Both the position numbers and the translations under genes were made by a program. Below are positions 25,387 to 34,117 of a stretch of DNA of 64,000 bases, piece by piece (position 1 is the stretch's first letter; every line of letters begins with the position of its first letter). Source of the stretch: JADJPF01 sp964492845 (GTDB lineage Bacteria > Acidobacteriota > Blastocatellia > Chloracidobacteriales > JADJPF01). Under the pieces are notes generated by a model, which made no database searches, had not been told where the DNA came from, and worked only from the letters and a program-made list of their open reading frames with translations. The stretch is taken from positions 62,001 to 126,000 of the forward strand of contig CAZBMZ010000001.1 of NCBI GenBank assembly GCA_964492845.1, in the 5' to 3' direction.

Positions 25387-28300
25387 ATGACAGATACTAA
25401 AGGAAGTAATTTTCCTAGTACGGAAAGATTTCTTATTCAAGAGTGTTTAGGAACAGGCGGGTTTGGTGCTGTTTATAAAGCCTTTGATAAAGAGCAAAAC
25501 ACTTTAGTAGCCTTAAAAACCTTTACTGAACTAGAAGCAGAAGCCCTTTATGCTTTTAAGCAAGAATTTCGATCTTTGGCCGACGTTACTCATCCAAATT
25601 TAGTAGAACTTTATGAACTCTTTTTTGATAAAGACCAATGGTTTTTTACCATGGAGTTAGTCGAAGGAGTAAATATCTTAGATTATATTTGCCAACCTCT
25701 TACAGAAGAAGACCTTTGGCGAGGTGTTTCAGAAGAAATATCTAGCATTAATTCTTTAGATACACCTGTTCCAGATTTAGAACCTAGTTGGAAAACAAAA
25801 GCTGCTGGTGCAAATACAGAAACTATTAGTAATAGCAAAAACATTAATCCAATAACAAAAAGATTAAAGTCTCCTGCTAGATTTGACCGACTTCGCCGGG
25901 TATTAAAACAACTAGTAGAAGGGTTAAATGCACTACATGAGGCAGGAAAACTACATCGTGATATTAAACCTTCTAATGTATTAGTGACTAAGCAAGAACG
26001 TGTAGTAATCTTAGACTTTGGTTTAGTTACAGAGGTTACAGGGCAAAAATTAGATAAAGTTAAAACTATTGTAGGTACACCAACTTATATGTCACCTGAA
26101 CAAGGTGCAGGGCGAGTAGTAACAGAAGCAACGGATTGGTATAGCATGGGAGTTGTTCTTTATGAGGCTTTAACAGGACAAGTTCCTTTTGTTGATAGTT
26201 TTGACCCAAACCCTATGAGAATTTTGTTAAATAAATTAAGGTATGAGCCTACTCCACCTAGTCAAATAACTACAAATATTCCTTTAGATCTAGAAAAACT
26301 TTGTCTGGATTTGTTAGCTTGTGATTCTATTAAACGCCCCTCTGCTACAGAGATTTTACGGCGTTTAACAGGTGTAGAAACTAAACAAAAACGTAAGTTA
26401 ATAGCAGATCAAGCCCGACTTATTGGACGTGAAGAACAATTGGACATTTTACAAAAAGCTTTTTTATCAGTTAAAGCTGGTAAAACTATGGCTGTCTATA
26501 TTCATGGTCAATCAGGAATGGGAAAAAGTGCTTTTATTCGCTACTTTTTAGACAAATTACAAAACCAAGAAATAGAGATAATAGTTTTAACAGGTCGTTG
26601 CTATGAACATGAGTTTGTACCTTACAAAGCTTTAGATAGTTTAATGGACTCCTTAGCTAGTTATTTAAGTGATTTAACTAGAGGTGAAAAAGCTTCCATA
26701 ATACCTAAAGACATAAATGCTTTAGCTAGGATTTTTCCTGTTTTTAATCAAGTCTCTGAGATTTCAGAAGCTAGTGGTGAACTTTTAGATCAACTTAATT
26801 TTCAACAACTACGCCAAAGAGCTTTTATTGCTCTTCGTGAACTATTAACACAACTTGGAAAAGAAAAGCTTTTAGTTCTTTATGTAGATGATCTGCAATG
26901 GGGAGATAGTGATAGTGCTATTTTACTTCAAGAAATACTTCGTATTCCAAATGCTCCAAGATTATTGTTTTTAGCTTCTTACCGTAGCGAAGATGCTTTA
27001 GGGAGTGAATTATTGCAAATACTGCTACATGAAGATGTAGATATGTTGGCGGAAAACCAGGAAATAGAATTAAAAGCTTTATCTTCAGAAGAAGCTTATA
27101 AACTAGCAAAAATATTGCTAGATGAAGTGTCAGAAGAACAAGCAGAGGTAATTGCTGTTGAAGCTGGCGGAAGTCCATTTTTTATAGGCGAATTTGTTCG
27201 CTATTCCCAACAAGGTCATAACTTTACCCACACAACAGCAGAAAGAATGGTAAAAAGTGACTTAAATTCTTTAGATGAGATTATACAAAGAAATATTCAA
27301 GAACTCCCAGAAATGGCTCGTAACTTGTTAGAAATAATTGCTATAGCTGGACAGCCTATAGATAGGAAAATTGCTAAACAAGCGGCTAATATAAAAGATG
27401 AAGATCAAGTAGTGGTAATAAATGTTTTAAGAGCTAATCGTTTAGTACGTGCTAAAGCCTCAAAACAACATTATGAGTTAGAGCTTTATCATAATCGCAT
27501 TAAGGAAGCCATAGTAAAAAGTTTAGATTCTCAAATAGTTGAATCTCACCATGCTAATTTAGCTCTAGCCTTAGAAGAACTAAGTGGAGATCCACAACGG
27601 CTAGCATATCATTTTAGTTGTGCTGGTAATAATGCAAAAGCAATTAAATATATAATTTTAGCTGCTGAAGAAGCTTGTCATACATTAGCTTTTAATCAAG
27701 CTGTTCAGTTTTACCAAAAAGCTTTGGAACTTGCTGCAAAATCTTCTGAACTTGAAAATTTGTCTTTAGGAATACAAAAGCAAGACCTAGAAATTAAGCT
27801 AGCCGACGCACTTGCTTTTGCAGGTCGTAGCAAAGAAGCAGCAGAAATTTATATAGCTATTGCTGATGAAATCTGTAACCTTTGTATAACAGATAACTTA
27901 GCACTAAAATTTCAACAACGAGCAGCAGAAGAATTATTTCGTTGTGGTCATATTGATGAAGGGTTAGAGGTGCTAAGTAGTGTATTAAATAAAGTAGGTA
28001 TTAAAGTACCAACTATGCGTTGGCAATCACTACTTTCTTTTGTTTTTCGTCGTTTGTGGATTCAACTAAGGGGACTAGAAACTAAAGAAGTTACAGCAGA
28101 TAAAATAAGTTTAGATACATTATTACAAGTTGATATCTGTTGGACTGGAGCAATTGGATTAAGTTTAGTTGATAGTATGTTAGGTGCAGACTTTCAAACC
28201 AGACATCTTTTACTAGCACTTAAAATAGGCGAACCTTATCGTTTAGCTCGTGCTTTGACTTTAGAAATTCCATATTCTGCTATTGATGGTGCTAGAGATT

Positions 28301-29262
28301 GGACAAAAACCAATCAGCTAATTGAAAAAGTTAAATCACTAGCAGAAAAACTTAATGATCCCTATTTAATTACTTTAGTAAATTTCTCTGCCTGCATAGC
28401 TGCTTTTTTGATGGGTGATTGGAAAAAAGCTCATGAACTAGGTGAAATATCAGAAAAAATGTTGCGTGAGCGTTCATCAGGTGTAAGCTGGGAACTCTCT
28501 ACAGTAGTAATCTTTATGTTACGTCCTTTGTTTTATATGGGACAATGGGATAAATTATTTGATCGTGTAACAGCTTTAATTCAAGAAGCACAAAGATGTG
28601 GAGATTTATATACAGAAACAAACCTAAGAGTCAGACTTTATTATTTAATGCGTCTTGCTAGCGATGAGCCAGAAAAATTAGAGGTAGAACTTAGAGAAGC
28701 CTTAGAACAATGGTCACATAGAGGTTTTCATGTGCAACATTATTGGGAATTAGTTTGTCAGGTGGAAACTACTATGTATCGTAGAGAAGGTGAAGAAGGC
28801 TGGATTTTTCTTAACTATCGATGGCGAGATATGAAAAAAGCACAATTTCTTAGAGTACAATTTGTAAGAATAGAAATGTATCATTTACACGCTCGTAGTG
28901 CTTTATCTGCAATTATGTCGGGAGCAGATAAACACATATTACTTAAAGCAGCAGAAAAAGATGTAATAAAGCTTGAGAGAGAAAAAAGAACTTATGGAGA
29001 TGCTTTAGCTTTATCAATTAAAGCAGCTATAGCTGCTATTAAGCAAGAAAAAGATCTAGCTATAAAGCTTTTAAGTCAAGCTGAGGAAAAATTTACTCTT
29101 GCTGATATGCAGTTATTTGCTATGGCTGCTCGTTATAGACGAGGACAATTAACTTTAGATAAAAATTTGATGCAAAGTTGTTGTCAATGGATGAAAAAGC
29201 AATATATAAAATGTCCAGAAAAAATGTTTGATATGGTGGCACCAGGTCTTTGGGAAAATTAA
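25387..29262 (+). CDS. Ser/Thr protein kinase-AAA ATPase-TPR fusion (PknK-like)
   Basis: A 1291-residue signalling protein. An N-terminal Hanks-type kinase (about 12-335) has the P-loop LGTGGFGAVYKAF, ALKTF, the catalytic LHRDIKPSNVLV and ILDFGLV, and GTPTYMSPEQ. About 70 extra residues sit between the N-lobe and the catalytic loop. An ATPase module follows with IGREEQLDILQ, Walker A HGQSGMGKSAF (about 374-384) and Walker B VLYVDDLQWGDSDS (about 497-510). The remainder is helical and TPR-like, including AFNQAVQFYQKALELA. Such kinase-ATPase-TPR proteins act as stress or transcription-linked signalling hubs; targets are unknown. It seems monocistronic, soluble and cytoplasmic. An antisense frame at 26918-27178 was ignored. 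Confidence 0.9.
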   Translation: MTDTKGSNFPSTERFLIQECLGTGGFGAVYKAFDKEQNTLVALKTFTELEAEALYAFKQEFRSLADVTHPNLVELYELFFDKDQWFFTMELVEGVNILDYICQPLTEEDLWRGVSEEISSINSLDTPVPDLEPSWKTKAAGANTETISNSKNINPITKRLKSPARFDRLRRVLKQLVEGLNALHEAGKLHRDIKPSNVLVTKQERVVILDFGLVTEVTGQKLDKVKTIVGTPTYMSPEQGAGRVVTEATDWYSMGVVLYEALTGQVPFVDSFDPNPMRILLNKLRYEPTPPSQITTNIPLDLEKLCLDLLACDSIKRPSATEILRRLTGVETKQKRKLIADQARLIGREEQLDILQKAFLSVKAGKTMAVYIHGQSGMGKSAFIRYFLDKLQNQEIEIIVLTGRCYEHEFVPYKALDSLMDSLASYLSDLTRGEKASIIPKDINALARIFPVFNQVSEISEASGELLDQLNFQQLRQRAFIALRELLTQLGKEKLLVLYVDDLQWGDSDSAILLQEILRIPNAPRLLFLASYRSEDALGSELLQILLHEDVDMLAENQEIELKALSSEEAYKLAKILLDEVSEEQAEVIAVEAGGSPFFIGEFVRYSQQGHNFTHTTAERMVKSDLNSLDEIIQRNIQELPEMARNLLEIIAIAGQPIDRKIAKQAANIKDEDQVVVINVLRANRLVRAKASKQHYELELYHNRIKEAIVKSLDSQIVESHHANLALALEELSGDPQRLAYHFSCAGNNAKAIKYIILAAEEACHTLAFNQAVQFYQKALELAAKSSELENLSLGIQKQDLEIKLADALAFAGRSKEAAEIYIAIADEICNLCITDNLALKFQQRAAEELFRCGHIDEGLEVLSSVLNKVGIKVPTMRWQSLLSFVFRRLWIQLRGLETKEVTADKISLDTLLQVDICWTGAIGLSLVDSMLGADFQTRHLLLALKIGEPYRLARALTLEIPYSAIDGARDWTKTNQLIEKVKSLAEKLNDPYLITLVNFSACIAAFLMGDWKKAHELGEISEKMLRERSSGVSWELSTVVIFMLRPLFYMGQWDKLFDRVTALIQEAQRCGDLYTETNLRVRLYYLMRLASDEPEKLEVELREALEQWSHRGFHVQHYWELVCQVETTMYRREGEEGWIFLNYRWRDMKKAQFLRVQFVRIEMYHLHARSALSAIMSGADKHILLKAAEKDVIKLEREKRTYGDALALSIKAAIAAIKQEKDLAIKLLSQAEEKFTLADMQLFAMAARYRRGQLTLDKNLMQSCCQWMKKQYIKCPEKMFDMVAPGLWEN

Positions 29263-29394
29263 ACCCTTTTAACTACAACTTTATCTTATAGCAGTAATTA
29301 AAGAATTTCTCTTGATGCTGGCTTAACAAATTTTGCTATGTTAGGATATGCAGCAAATAAGCATCAAATACCGTGCCATATTGGGAGAAAGTAA

Positions 29395-30150
29395 ATGGCA
29401 GAAAAAACAAAACTTAAGTGGTTACGTAAAGAATTTAGCTCATCTGAAGAGCTAGAATATTACCTAACTCAACTTAAACACCAAGATAAATTAAAGTCTG
29501 ATATCATTGCTTTGCTAGAGCGTTTTCAACATTTGCTCTTTCAAGACTATGAACCAGACTTTCTTACCCTTACTTATAATGGTCAATGGGATGTTAGTTT
29601 TGGGCCAACTATTTTGGAAGAGCAAAAAAAAGTAGATTCTGCCAATTCTTTGTTAAATGCTGGTAAAGAAGAAGTTAATGAAAAAGTAGAAATTCCTAAA
29701 AAAACACTTAAAACAATCTTAGAAAGTCCTTCCACAAAAATAGAAAGCAATGTAAAAGCTAGGGAAAAAAATAAACCTATTAACAAAGCAGTATCTAAAG
29801 AAGAACAAAAGGCCAAATTAATTAAAAAAGAAAATAAACCTACTAGAAAACATAAAAAAGTTGGTGAAAGAATAGATTTATTTGATCTACTTGAAGCAAA
29901 AATGCTAATAGCTGGGGCAAAACTTAAACATAAAAGCCAAACAAATATTTTTGGTATGGTAACAAGAGAAGGTAATCTTAAGGTTGGCAAAGAAGAATAT
30001 AGTAGTTTGTCGGGTGCTGCTACTAGTTTAGCTCCTGCTGGTCGTCGAGATGGTTGGCTTTGTTGGCTATTTCAAGATTCTGATGGTGAATGGAAACCCA
30101 TAGATCTACTTAGGGATAGATGGAGAGAGAAGTTTGCAAGCCAAAGATAG
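29395..30150 (+). CDS. RAMA-domain-like protein
   Basis: A 251-residue protein. Residues 1-70 are helical and charged. A long Lys/Glu linker (about 75-155) is probably disordered. The C-terminal 85 residues resemble the RAMA (restriction enzyme adenine methylase associated)/DUF4357 fold. They show LLEAKMLIAGAKL, then GMVTREGNLKVGKEEYSSLSG, split here as GMVTREGNLKV and EEYSSLSGAATSL, and RRDGWLCWLF, followed by LLRDRW. RAMA domains are thought to bind nucleic acid and occur beside methylases and repair proteins. The gene starts a tightly packed set: its 3' end overlaps the methyltransferase start by 17 bases, and RNA ligase and HD-Pnk follow. GGGAGAAA precedes the ATG. A role in nucleic-acid recognition for the repair set is inferred. 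Confidence 0.62.
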   Translation: MAEKTKLKWLRKEFSSSEELEYYLTQLKHQDKLKSDIIALLERFQHLLFQDYEPDFLTLTYNGQWDVSFGPTILEEQKKVDSANSLLNAGKEEVNEKVEIPKKTLKTILESPSTKIESNVKAREKNKPINKAVSKEEQKAKLIKKENKPTRKHKKVGERIDLFDLLEAKMLIAGAKLKHKSQTNIFGMVTREGNLKVGKEEYSSLSGAATSLAPAGRRDGWLCWLFQDSDGEWKPIDLLRDRWREKFASQR

Positions 30151-30853
30151 CGATGAGATATTAGAGAACTATTTTGCTAAACTTGCGGCTGCCTTTGTCC
30201 GAGGCCAATTTATTGATAATAAAATACCTTATAGCCTGTCTTCACATCTACTTGAAACTCCGCTAGATGATTTAGAAATAGAAGAATTTGCAGAAATTAT
30301 TCAATTTGGTTTAGCCATTGGACTAAAACTAAATAAATTTAAGAAAACAATGGGACTTGCTAGAGTGCAACGTGTTTTAGGTGTCCTACATGGCCTAATG
30401 CCAAATACTTTGCTAGATATAGGCAGTGGACGAGGCACTTTTCTTTGGCCCCTTATGGACGCTTTACCAAACTTAACTGTAACGTCAATTGATAAAGAAG
30501 AAATTCGTGTAAGAGATATTAATGCAGTAAAAAAAGGTGGAATTACTAACCTTACTGCTAAACAACTAGATGTAACGGAGCTAGATTTTGAAGATAAAAG
30601 TTTTGATGTGGTTACAATGCTAGAAGTCCTAGAACATATCCCTAATGCCCAACAAGCTCTAAATCAAGCTGTAAGAGTTGCTAAAAATTTTCTTGTCCTA
30701 TCTGTTCCTAGTAAAGAAGATAATAACCCTGAACATATCCATCTATTTAATAAAAATAGCTTAAGTAATATGCTAGATTTAGCTGGTGCTAGTAGCTCTC
30801 GTTTTGATTATGTATTAAACCACTTAATTATAGTTGCTAAAGTGCAGGTCTGA
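30134..30853 (+). CDS. SAM-dependent methyltransferase
   Basis: A 239-residue class I methyltransferase. Motif I is TLLDIGSGRGTFLWPLMDALP, preceded by a 90-residue helical N-terminal region. Motif II contains VTSIDKEEIRV, and then comes VVTMLEVLEHIPNAQQAL. A late PEHIHLFNKNSL block follows. E-x2-E-H with a later His is compatible with the metal-dependent Hen1-like arrangement, but it also occurs in ordinary small-molecule methyltransferases, so substrate cannot be read. Start is TTG at 30134, with GGAGAGAGA ending about 5 bases upstream; it overlaps the RAMA gene. RNA ligase starts 2 bases after its stop. The coupling to RNA ligase and HD-Pnk makes an RNA substrate worth testing, but that is an inference. 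Confidence 0.78.
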   Translation: MQAKDSDEILENYFAKLAAAFVRGQFIDNKIPYSLSSHLLETPLDDLEIEEFAEIIQFGLAIGLKLNKFKKTMGLARVQRVLGVLHGLMPNTLLDIGSGRGTFLWPLMDALPNLTVTSIDKEEIRVRDINAVKKGGITNLTAKQLDVTELDFEDKSFDVVTMLEVLEHIPNAQQALNQAVRVAKNFLVLSVPSKEDNNPEHIHLFNKNSLSNMLDLAGASSSRFDYVLNHLIIVAKVQV

Positions 30854-30855
30854 TA

Positions 30856-31656
30856 ATGCAAATCTATAAGTATCCTAGAACTCCACATTTAGAAGGCTCA
30901 CGCTTTCAACCAGGCGATGAAGATTTAGAATGTCTTCCTTTTTCAGAAATTGCTGATAGCTATGTTGTTATAGAAGAAAAATTAGATGGGGCTAATTCAG
31001 CTATTAGTTTTAATGAAAACGGACAGCTAATGTTACAAAGCCGAGGGCATTTTCTGTTAGGTGGTAGTAGTGAAAGACACTTTAATTTGCTTAAACAATG
31101 GGCCAATTGTCATACTAGTATGTTATGGAATCTATTAGGCTTACGCTATATTATGTATGGTGAATGGCTTTACGCAAAACACACTATGTTTTATAATGCT
31201 TTGCCTCATTATTTTATTGAATTTGATATTTTAGACCTAGAGAAAAATTGTTTTTTAAGCACTGAGCGTAGACAACAAATGCTAAAAGACTTGCCAATAG
31301 TGTCGGCTCCAGTGCTTTTTAGCGGAAAAATAAAAACATTAAAAGAGCTACAAAAATTATTGACTACTTCTAACTGTATTAAAAACAATCACTTAGAAAC
31401 ATTAAAGGAGATTTGTCAGGAGCAAAATTTAAGTGTTGAGCGAGCTATCAAAGAAACTGACTACAGTACAGATATGGAAGGGCTTTATATTAAAGTTGAA
31501 GAAGATGGAAAAGTAAAAGCTCGGTTTAAGTATGTACGCGCTAGTTTTTTAACTGCTGTTGCTGCTTCAGAAAGTCATTGGCAATCACGTCCGATAATCC
31601 CTAATTTACTTGCCGAAGGGATAGACTTATTTCTTACTGGTAATCCCTTATGTTAG
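30856..31656 (+). CDS. ATP-dependent RNA ligase family protein
   Basis: A 266-residue nucleotidyltransferase of the RNA ligase family (PF09414 type). Motif I is EEKLDGANSAI with Lys42 as the expected AMP-carrying lysine. Later motifs are YIMYGEWLYAKHT (motif III-like), the motif IV-like DMEGLYIKVEE, and the motif V-like ARFKYVRASF. It should seal 3'-OH and 5'-phosphate RNA ends through an adenylated intermediate. The downstream gene, overlapping by 7 bases, encodes an HD-Pnk-like end-healing protein. Pairs of this kind are known from Runella slithyformis and other bacteria. No C-terminal extra domain is present, so it is a compact ligase. Upstream it is coupled to a methyltransferase. Confidence 0.9.
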   Translation: MQIYKYPRTPHLEGSRFQPGDEDLECLPFSEIADSYVVIEEKLDGANSAISFNENGQLMLQSRGHFLLGGSSERHFNLLKQWANCHTSMLWNLLGLRYIMYGEWLYAKHTMFYNALPHYFIEFDILDLEKNCFLSTERRQQMLKDLPIVSAPVLFSGKIKTLKELQKLLTTSNCIKNNHLETLKEICQEQNLSVERAIKETDYSTDMEGLYIKVEEDGKVKARFKYVRASFLTAVAASESHWQSRPIIPNLLAEGIDLFLTGNPLC

Positions 31657-32729
31657 AGCCTGATAAATTTTGGGACTGCTGTCCAACTGCTCCCACTTGG
31701 TCAATCAACTGGACAAAGATTTTGGAATATTTTCCCATATTAAACACAAAAATATCATCATTTACAAAGAAGCTTTGTGAAAATTTAGTAGAACTAAACA
31801 AGTGGCAAGAGCTTACAGAAGGCAACCGAGCAGCAGTTTTTCTTGCTGCCTTTTGGCAAGATTTTCCCAGTTTTATAGACACAGAAAACAAGCAAGAGGT
31901 TTTAGTAAACTTACGTAACAAGGTAAAACAAGCAAGACAAATTTTTTGGCAATCAAAAATACCTTTTTATTTTAGAGAGCAAGCTGTTAATTTAATTAGA
32001 TACAGTAGTTTACCTTTTTTTATTTTTCATTCAGCTAATCCACAATATAGCTTAATTAAAGCTAGTCAAACGTTAAGGTTAGATTTGCTTGCTGTGCTAG
32101 CAAAAGCTAGTGTAATTGCAGCAAAACCTGATCAAGAAAAAGATTTATTAGAAAAAATAGAGTTATTTATAGAGTTTGCTAAAGAAGAAAATTGTTTTGA
32201 TAAAGCAAAGGAATTTCCTTCCTCACATAGCCGTTTTATTTATTTTCAAAAACAAGGCGGTGATCCTAATTATTTAGCTTATGATGACACTTTATTTGAA
32301 GTGATTCTACTTTCAGGACTACCAGCATCAGGAAAAGATACATGGATTAAGCAAAATAACCTAAATGATCTACCTGTAATATCACTTGATGATATTCGTA
32401 AGGAGTTAAAAATTTCTCCTAAAAAAAATCAGGGAGAAGTTTTAGCAGAATCTAAAAAACGAGCAAGAGAATTTTTAAGAGCTAAGCAAAGCTTTATTTG
32501 GAATGCTACTAATTTAATGCGTTCCCGACGTAGCCAGCTAATAGAGCTTTTTACAGCTTATAAAGCTCAAATCAAATTAATTTACTTAGAGACATCCAAA
32601 GAAGAAATACTTAGACGTAATAGCTTACGCCAAGAGAGTGTACCAAAAAATATCATTGAAAAAATGTCATCTAACCTAGAAATTCCTGACTTAACAGAGG
32701 CTCAGCAAGTAGAATGGGTAATTGAGTAG
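31650..32729 (+). CDS. HD-Pnk-like RNA end-healing protein with degenerate HD domain
   Basis: A 359-residue two-domain protein. The C-terminal kinase (about 215-359) has Walker A LLSGLPASGKDTWI (221-234), ISLDDIR, WNATNLMRSRR and the lid-like IYLETSKEEILRRN, and should phosphorylate 5'-OH ends. The N-terminal domain (1-200) aligns in order with the HD phosphoesterase of HD-Pnk: CPTAPTW, AAVFLAAFWQDF, IPFYFREQAVNLIR, RLDLLAVLAKAS, SSHSRFIYFQ. Its metal ligands look lost: the HD pair reads QD (70-71), LIR-x-H is LIRYSS, and the AD-x-x-GR helix reads AKASVIAAK. So the 2',3'-phosphoesterase step is probably missing while the fold is kept. It overlaps the RNA ligase gene by 7 bases. It is convergent with the regulator gene 13 bases away. 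Confidence 0.85.
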   Translation: MLEPDKFWDCCPTAPTWSINWTKILEYFPILNTKISSFTKKLCENLVELNKWQELTEGNRAAVFLAAFWQDFPSFIDTENKQEVLVNLRNKVKQARQIFWQSKIPFYFREQAVNLIRYSSLPFFIFHSANPQYSLIKASQTLRLDLLAVLAKASVIAAKPDQEKDLLEKIELFIEFAKEENCFDKAKEFPSSHSRFIYFQKQGGDPNYLAYDDTLFEVILLSGLPASGKDTWIKQNNLNDLPVISLDDIRKELKISPKKNQGEVLAESKKRAREFLRAKQSFIWNATNLMRSRRSQLIELFTAYKAQIKLIYLETSKEEILRRNSLRQESVPKNIIEKMSSNLEIPDLTEAQQVEWVIE

Positions 32730-32742
32730 GTTAAATTATTTC

Positions 32743-34086
32743 TTAAGCTTGGCTTTGATAATAAGCAGTTAATTTTTCAAATATTTGGTCTAAAGAATCT
32801 GTAATGACTCGAGGGCCAACAATTTCTTGGGACTCAAAAATAAAACGGCCCGCTTGCCAGCTAATTAGTGAAAATAGGGCAGTTTCTCCATTGAGTGCTT
32901 CATATTGAGCATCGGTTATCCAACCTTCTTGAAAAGAAATAGAGCCTATTGATTCATCATTAACTAAGGTTAATAACCCAGTTTTAGCCATATATTCTAA
33001 CATTCTCAGTAAATGAGGCATAGGAATAATGCCTAATCTGCCAGATAATTCTGCTTGATCTGGGTATGAAGCGTTTGCAGAAGAGGCATTTTTTTGCCAT
33101 TGGCGTTGAAGAAGTTTTTTAGTACGTGCAGCAAGTTCTGAAATAACAAAGGGTTTAACCCAATAATCTTCTACACCTTTGCTAAAAGCAGCTAGCTTTT
33201 CATCTTCTTGGCCGCGAGAGCTAAGGCAAACAAAAGGAATATTTTGTGTTTCAGGGTTTTCTTGTAATTTAGCAAAAAATTGGCTTCCATCCATTTGAGG
33301 CATTAGTAGGTCAGAAATAATCAAATGAGGTTTCCAGCTAGCTACAATTTGCAAAGCTTCTGTTCCATTACTAGCTGTAGAGGATTGACAGCCTATAGAG
33401 CGAAGCATTGCAGTCAAAATTTTACAAACACTTTGATCATCATCCACTACTAAAACTCGCATAGGAGCAAAAATAGCTTTTTCTGTTGGAAGTGTAACAG
33501 GGACTTTAGAGGCCGTATAACCGGGTAAAGTAGCAATTAGTTGGGTAGGTTTAGGAGAATTTTCTTCTACCCAAGTTCCTCGCGCACCCTGGGCCCAGGC
33601 CTCATCTTTTTCACCAATCATTTCCCTAAGTTCTTTACGATAAACAGCATCTTTTTCACCCAAAGCAGCAAGATTAATTACAAAACCTCGAGCCGCTTCT
33701 TTTTGGTTAATTTCCAAATAAATTTCGATTACTTGTCTAGCGGCTTTGTAGGCTTCTTCAAACTGTCCAGTAAGATGATAGGTTTTTTCTATGTCTTTCA
33801 AAATTGTGGCGCGTTCTGTTTGGTCGGCTAAGCGTTCAGCTTTGCGAAAGTAAGCTATTGCTAGTGCTGTTTGTGGGCTTTTTTGATAAATTCTGCCTAA
33901 TATAGAAAAATGCTGTATTGCATCTCTATTTAATCCATGAGTTTCGCAAGCAGTGCCTAATTGCCGCAAGATTTCTGGATCATTAGGTTTATTTTGTAAT
34001 TGTTGTCTTAATTCTGCTATTTCTTTAGGTACTTTTGCGTCAGTTGGTGCAGCGTTTTGTTGTTTAAATTTATCAAATAAGGACAT
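32743..34086 (-). CDS. TPR-receiver-DUF4388 response regulator
   Basis: A 447-residue cytoplasmic regulator with three parts. Residues about 20-150 form TPR-like helices (NPNDPEILRQLG-like repeats with AIAYFRKAERLAD). Residues about 208-325 are a receiver domain with the acidic pair VVDDD, phospho-acceptor Asp in LIISDLLMPQMDG, and Lys in YWVKPF. The C-terminal region (about 345-447) resembles DUF4388/PATAN, with GRLGIIPMPHLLRMLEYMAKTG as its outline and SISFQEGWITDAQY. DUF4388 occurs in predatory and social bacteria beside kinases and pili; its partner is unknown. It follows the hybrid histidine kinase by 31 bases and probably receives phosphate from it. No DNA-binding domain is seen. Confidence 0.88.
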   Translation of the reverse strand: MSLFDKFKQQNAAPTDAKVPKEIAELRQQLQNKPNDPEILRQLGTACETHGLNRDAIQHFSILGRIYQKSPQTALAIAYFRKAERLADQTERATILKDIEKTYHLTGQFEEAYKAARQVIEIYLEINQKEAARGFVINLAALGEKDAVYRKELREMIGEKDEAWAQGARGTWVEENSPKPTQLIATLPGYTASKVPVTLPTEKAIFAPMRVLVVDDDQSVCKILTAMLRSIGCQSSTASNGTEALQIVASWKPHLIISDLLMPQMDGSQFFAKLQENPETQNIPFVCLSSRGQEDEKLAAFSKGVEDYWVKPFVISELAARTKKLLQRQWQKNASSANASYPDQAELSGRLGIIPMPHLLRMLEYMAKTGLLTLVNDESIGSISFQEGWITDAQYEALNGETALFSLISWQAGRFIFESQEIVGPRVITDSLDQIFEKLTAYYQSQA

Positions 34087-34117
34087 AAAAACCTTTCCTA
34101 AAAACTACTAATGAGTA

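Noticed and set aside
29312..29367. TTGATGCT / AGCATCAA inverted repeat before the RAMA gene.
   Set aside because: Only 8 bp with a 40-base loop; it is not enough to call a terminator or operator.
29583..29990. A 135-residue minus-strand frame.
   Set aside because: It is opposite the RAMA-like gene, which has a ribosome site, domain match and operon context.
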